Positions 4,797 through 5,068 of a stretch of DNA of 5,068 nucleotides are shown piece after piece (position 1 is the first letter of the stretch; the number at the start of each line of letters is the position of its first letter). The DNA comes from Deltaproteobacteria bacterium (GTDB lineage Bacteria > Desulfobacterota > SM23-61). Location: assembly GCA_026388915.1 (NCBI GenBank), contig JAPLIW010000155.1, positions 1-5,068 of the forward strand. Direction: 5' to 3'. The position numbers and the translations under genes were made by a program. The notes beneath the pieces are model-generated. The model was not told the DNA's origin. It made no database searches and saw only the letters and a list, made by a program, of their open reading frames with translations.

Positions 4797-5068
4797 CTAT
4801 CGTTTCGTCAAAAGGGGAGAAAACTTTAGGGATTTTTGCAAAAATTTCCTATCGGCATAGATATTGCAAAAATTCAGTAGCCCTAGGCCAAATAACCTAT
4901 GGAAAATATTCACCTTCCCCGGCTGCTCACCTTTAACTGCCATGAAGCTTGGGTGCATCAGCTGGAGAACATTGGGGCTATCATTGATATCCTTGATGGT
5001 TTGCCGGGACGCTATTGCCGTCAATGGGACCTGGGGGTCCGTCCCCTTCCGCGCAACTCCACCCTCTT
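4797..5068 (-). CDS. Unrecognised open frame running off the right edge (doubtful)
   Basis: One minus-strand frame stays open from the window edge to a TAG at 4797-4799, 90 codons including the stop, with its start outside the window or at a TTG at 5024. The part above about 4905 has codons mostly ending in G or C (about two thirds), like the real genes here. It encodes a plausible soluble segment (TIKDINDSPNVLQLMHPSFM). The last 35 or so codons run through AT-rich DNA that looks like promoter, so the frame may simply be open by chance, or a real gene may end here with promoters embedded in its 3' end. I recognise no family. If it is real, its stop lies 15 bases before the DVU0524-type start and it is co-oriented with it. 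Confidence 0.25.
   Translation of the reverse strand, partial: EGGVARKGTDPQVPLTAIASRQTIKDINDSPNVLQLMHPSFMAVKGEQPGKVNIFHRLFGLGLLNFCNIYADRKFLQKSLKFSPLLTKR
4802..4828 (-). promoter_or_regulatory. Candidate proximal sigma-28 promoter of the DVU0524-type gene and flgM
   Basis: On the minus strand TAAAGTTT (4828-4821) is a perfect match to the flagellar sigma-28 -35 element. Eleven bases later, the spacing of the enteric consensus, comes GACGAAAC (4809-4802), which matches five of eight positions of GCCGATAA. Transcription would start near 4795, leaving a leader of only about 14 bases that just includes the AGAGAG site. The strong -35 and exact spacing support it; the imperfect -10 is the weak point. 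Confidence 0.5.
4832..4845. repeat. Perfect 14-bp palindrome with a nearby direct repeat
   Basis: ATTTTTGCAAAAAT reads the same on both strands. An 11-base part of the same sequence, TTGCAAAAATT, occurs twice in the same orientation, at 4836-4846 and 4864-4874, with starts 28 bases apart. One copy overlaps the distal candidate -35 element; the other lies just upstream of the proximal one. This layout fits an operator for a dimeric regulator, or AT-rich DNA that helps promoter activity. No regulator can be named. Confidence 0.6.
4849..4876 (-). promoter_or_regulatory. Candidate distal sigma-28 promoter of the DVU0524-type gene and flgM
   Basis: On the minus strand TGAATTTT (4876-4869; six of eight matches to TAAAGTTT) is followed after 12 bases by GCCGATAG (4856-4849), which matches seven of eight positions of the sigma-28 -10 element GCCGATAA. 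The spacing is one base longer than the enteric norm. Transcription would start near 4842, inside the palindrome at 4832-4845, and give a leader of about 60 bases. The near-perfect -10 directly upstream of a flgM operon makes chance less likely. Confidence 0.55.
5026..5045. other. Small GC-rich hairpin near the right edge
   Basis: GGACC (5027-5031) pairs with GGTCC (5036-5040) around a four-base loop, and an alternative pairing joins GGGAC (5026-5030) with GTCCC (5041-5045). It may be part of a terminator, or of a repeat that continues beyond the window. No T tract follows on either strand within the visible sequence, so the role is open. Confidence 0.3.

Noticed and set aside
4860..4900. A sigma-54 promoter upstream of the DVU0524-type gene
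   Set aside because: TGGCC and TTTTTGC occur nearby, but the required GG-N10-GC spacing is not met on either strand.
1..5068. CRISPR arrays, tRNA or rRNA genes, integrases or transposases
   Set aside because: No regularly spaced repeats, no cloverleaf or rRNA-like sequence, and no recombinase motifs were seen on either strand.

Overview
This window is a late-stage flagellar assembly and regulation locus. It most likely comes from a Deltaproteobacterium in the broad sense (Desulfobacterota or a relative). The evidence is the linkage of flgN-flgK-flgL with a csrA-fliW pair, plus a flgM gene paired with a DVU0524-type 'FlgM-associated' protein, an arrangement I associate with Desulfovibrio-like bacteria. 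The DNA is moderately GC-rich with strongly GC-biased third codon positions. The genus cannot be told from the sequence.

Left block, + strand, 1-3708: the last 42 codons of an unidentified protein, then flgN (chaperone), flgK and flgL (hook-filament junction proteins), csrA (RNA-binding translational regulator) and fliW (CsrA antagonist). Gaps run from a 4-bp overlap to 42 bp, with no terminator between genes, so this looks like one operon. FlgN escorts FlgK and FlgL to the export apparatus. CsrA and FliW form the switch that ties flagellin translation to the assembly state.

Middle, 3709-4029: a gene-free convergent intergenic region. It holds a degenerate nested inverted repeat of about 190 bp and then a long stem-loop that is a plausible terminator.

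Right block, - strand, 4781 down to 4030: a DVU0524-family gene followed by flgM, the anti-sigma-28 factor. The AT-rich stretch upstream carries two candidate sigma-28 promoters in tandem, a perfect 14-bp palindrome and an 11-bp direct repeat. A near-consensus housekeeping promoter lies inside the 3' end of the DVU0524-type gene, directly before flgM. Together these suggest that FlgM has both a basal supply and a sigma-28-dependent feedback supply. The far right edge (about 4860-5068) is open in one minus-strand frame but is not recognisable.

The window therefore contains two inhibitory switches for late flagellar expression: FlgM on sigma-28, and FliW on CsrA. They sit in convergent units separated by a repeat. 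The genes themselves are known families. The less described material is the promoter region before the DVU0524-type gene, the internal flgM promoter, the motif shared by FlgM and its neighbour, and the intergenic repeat.
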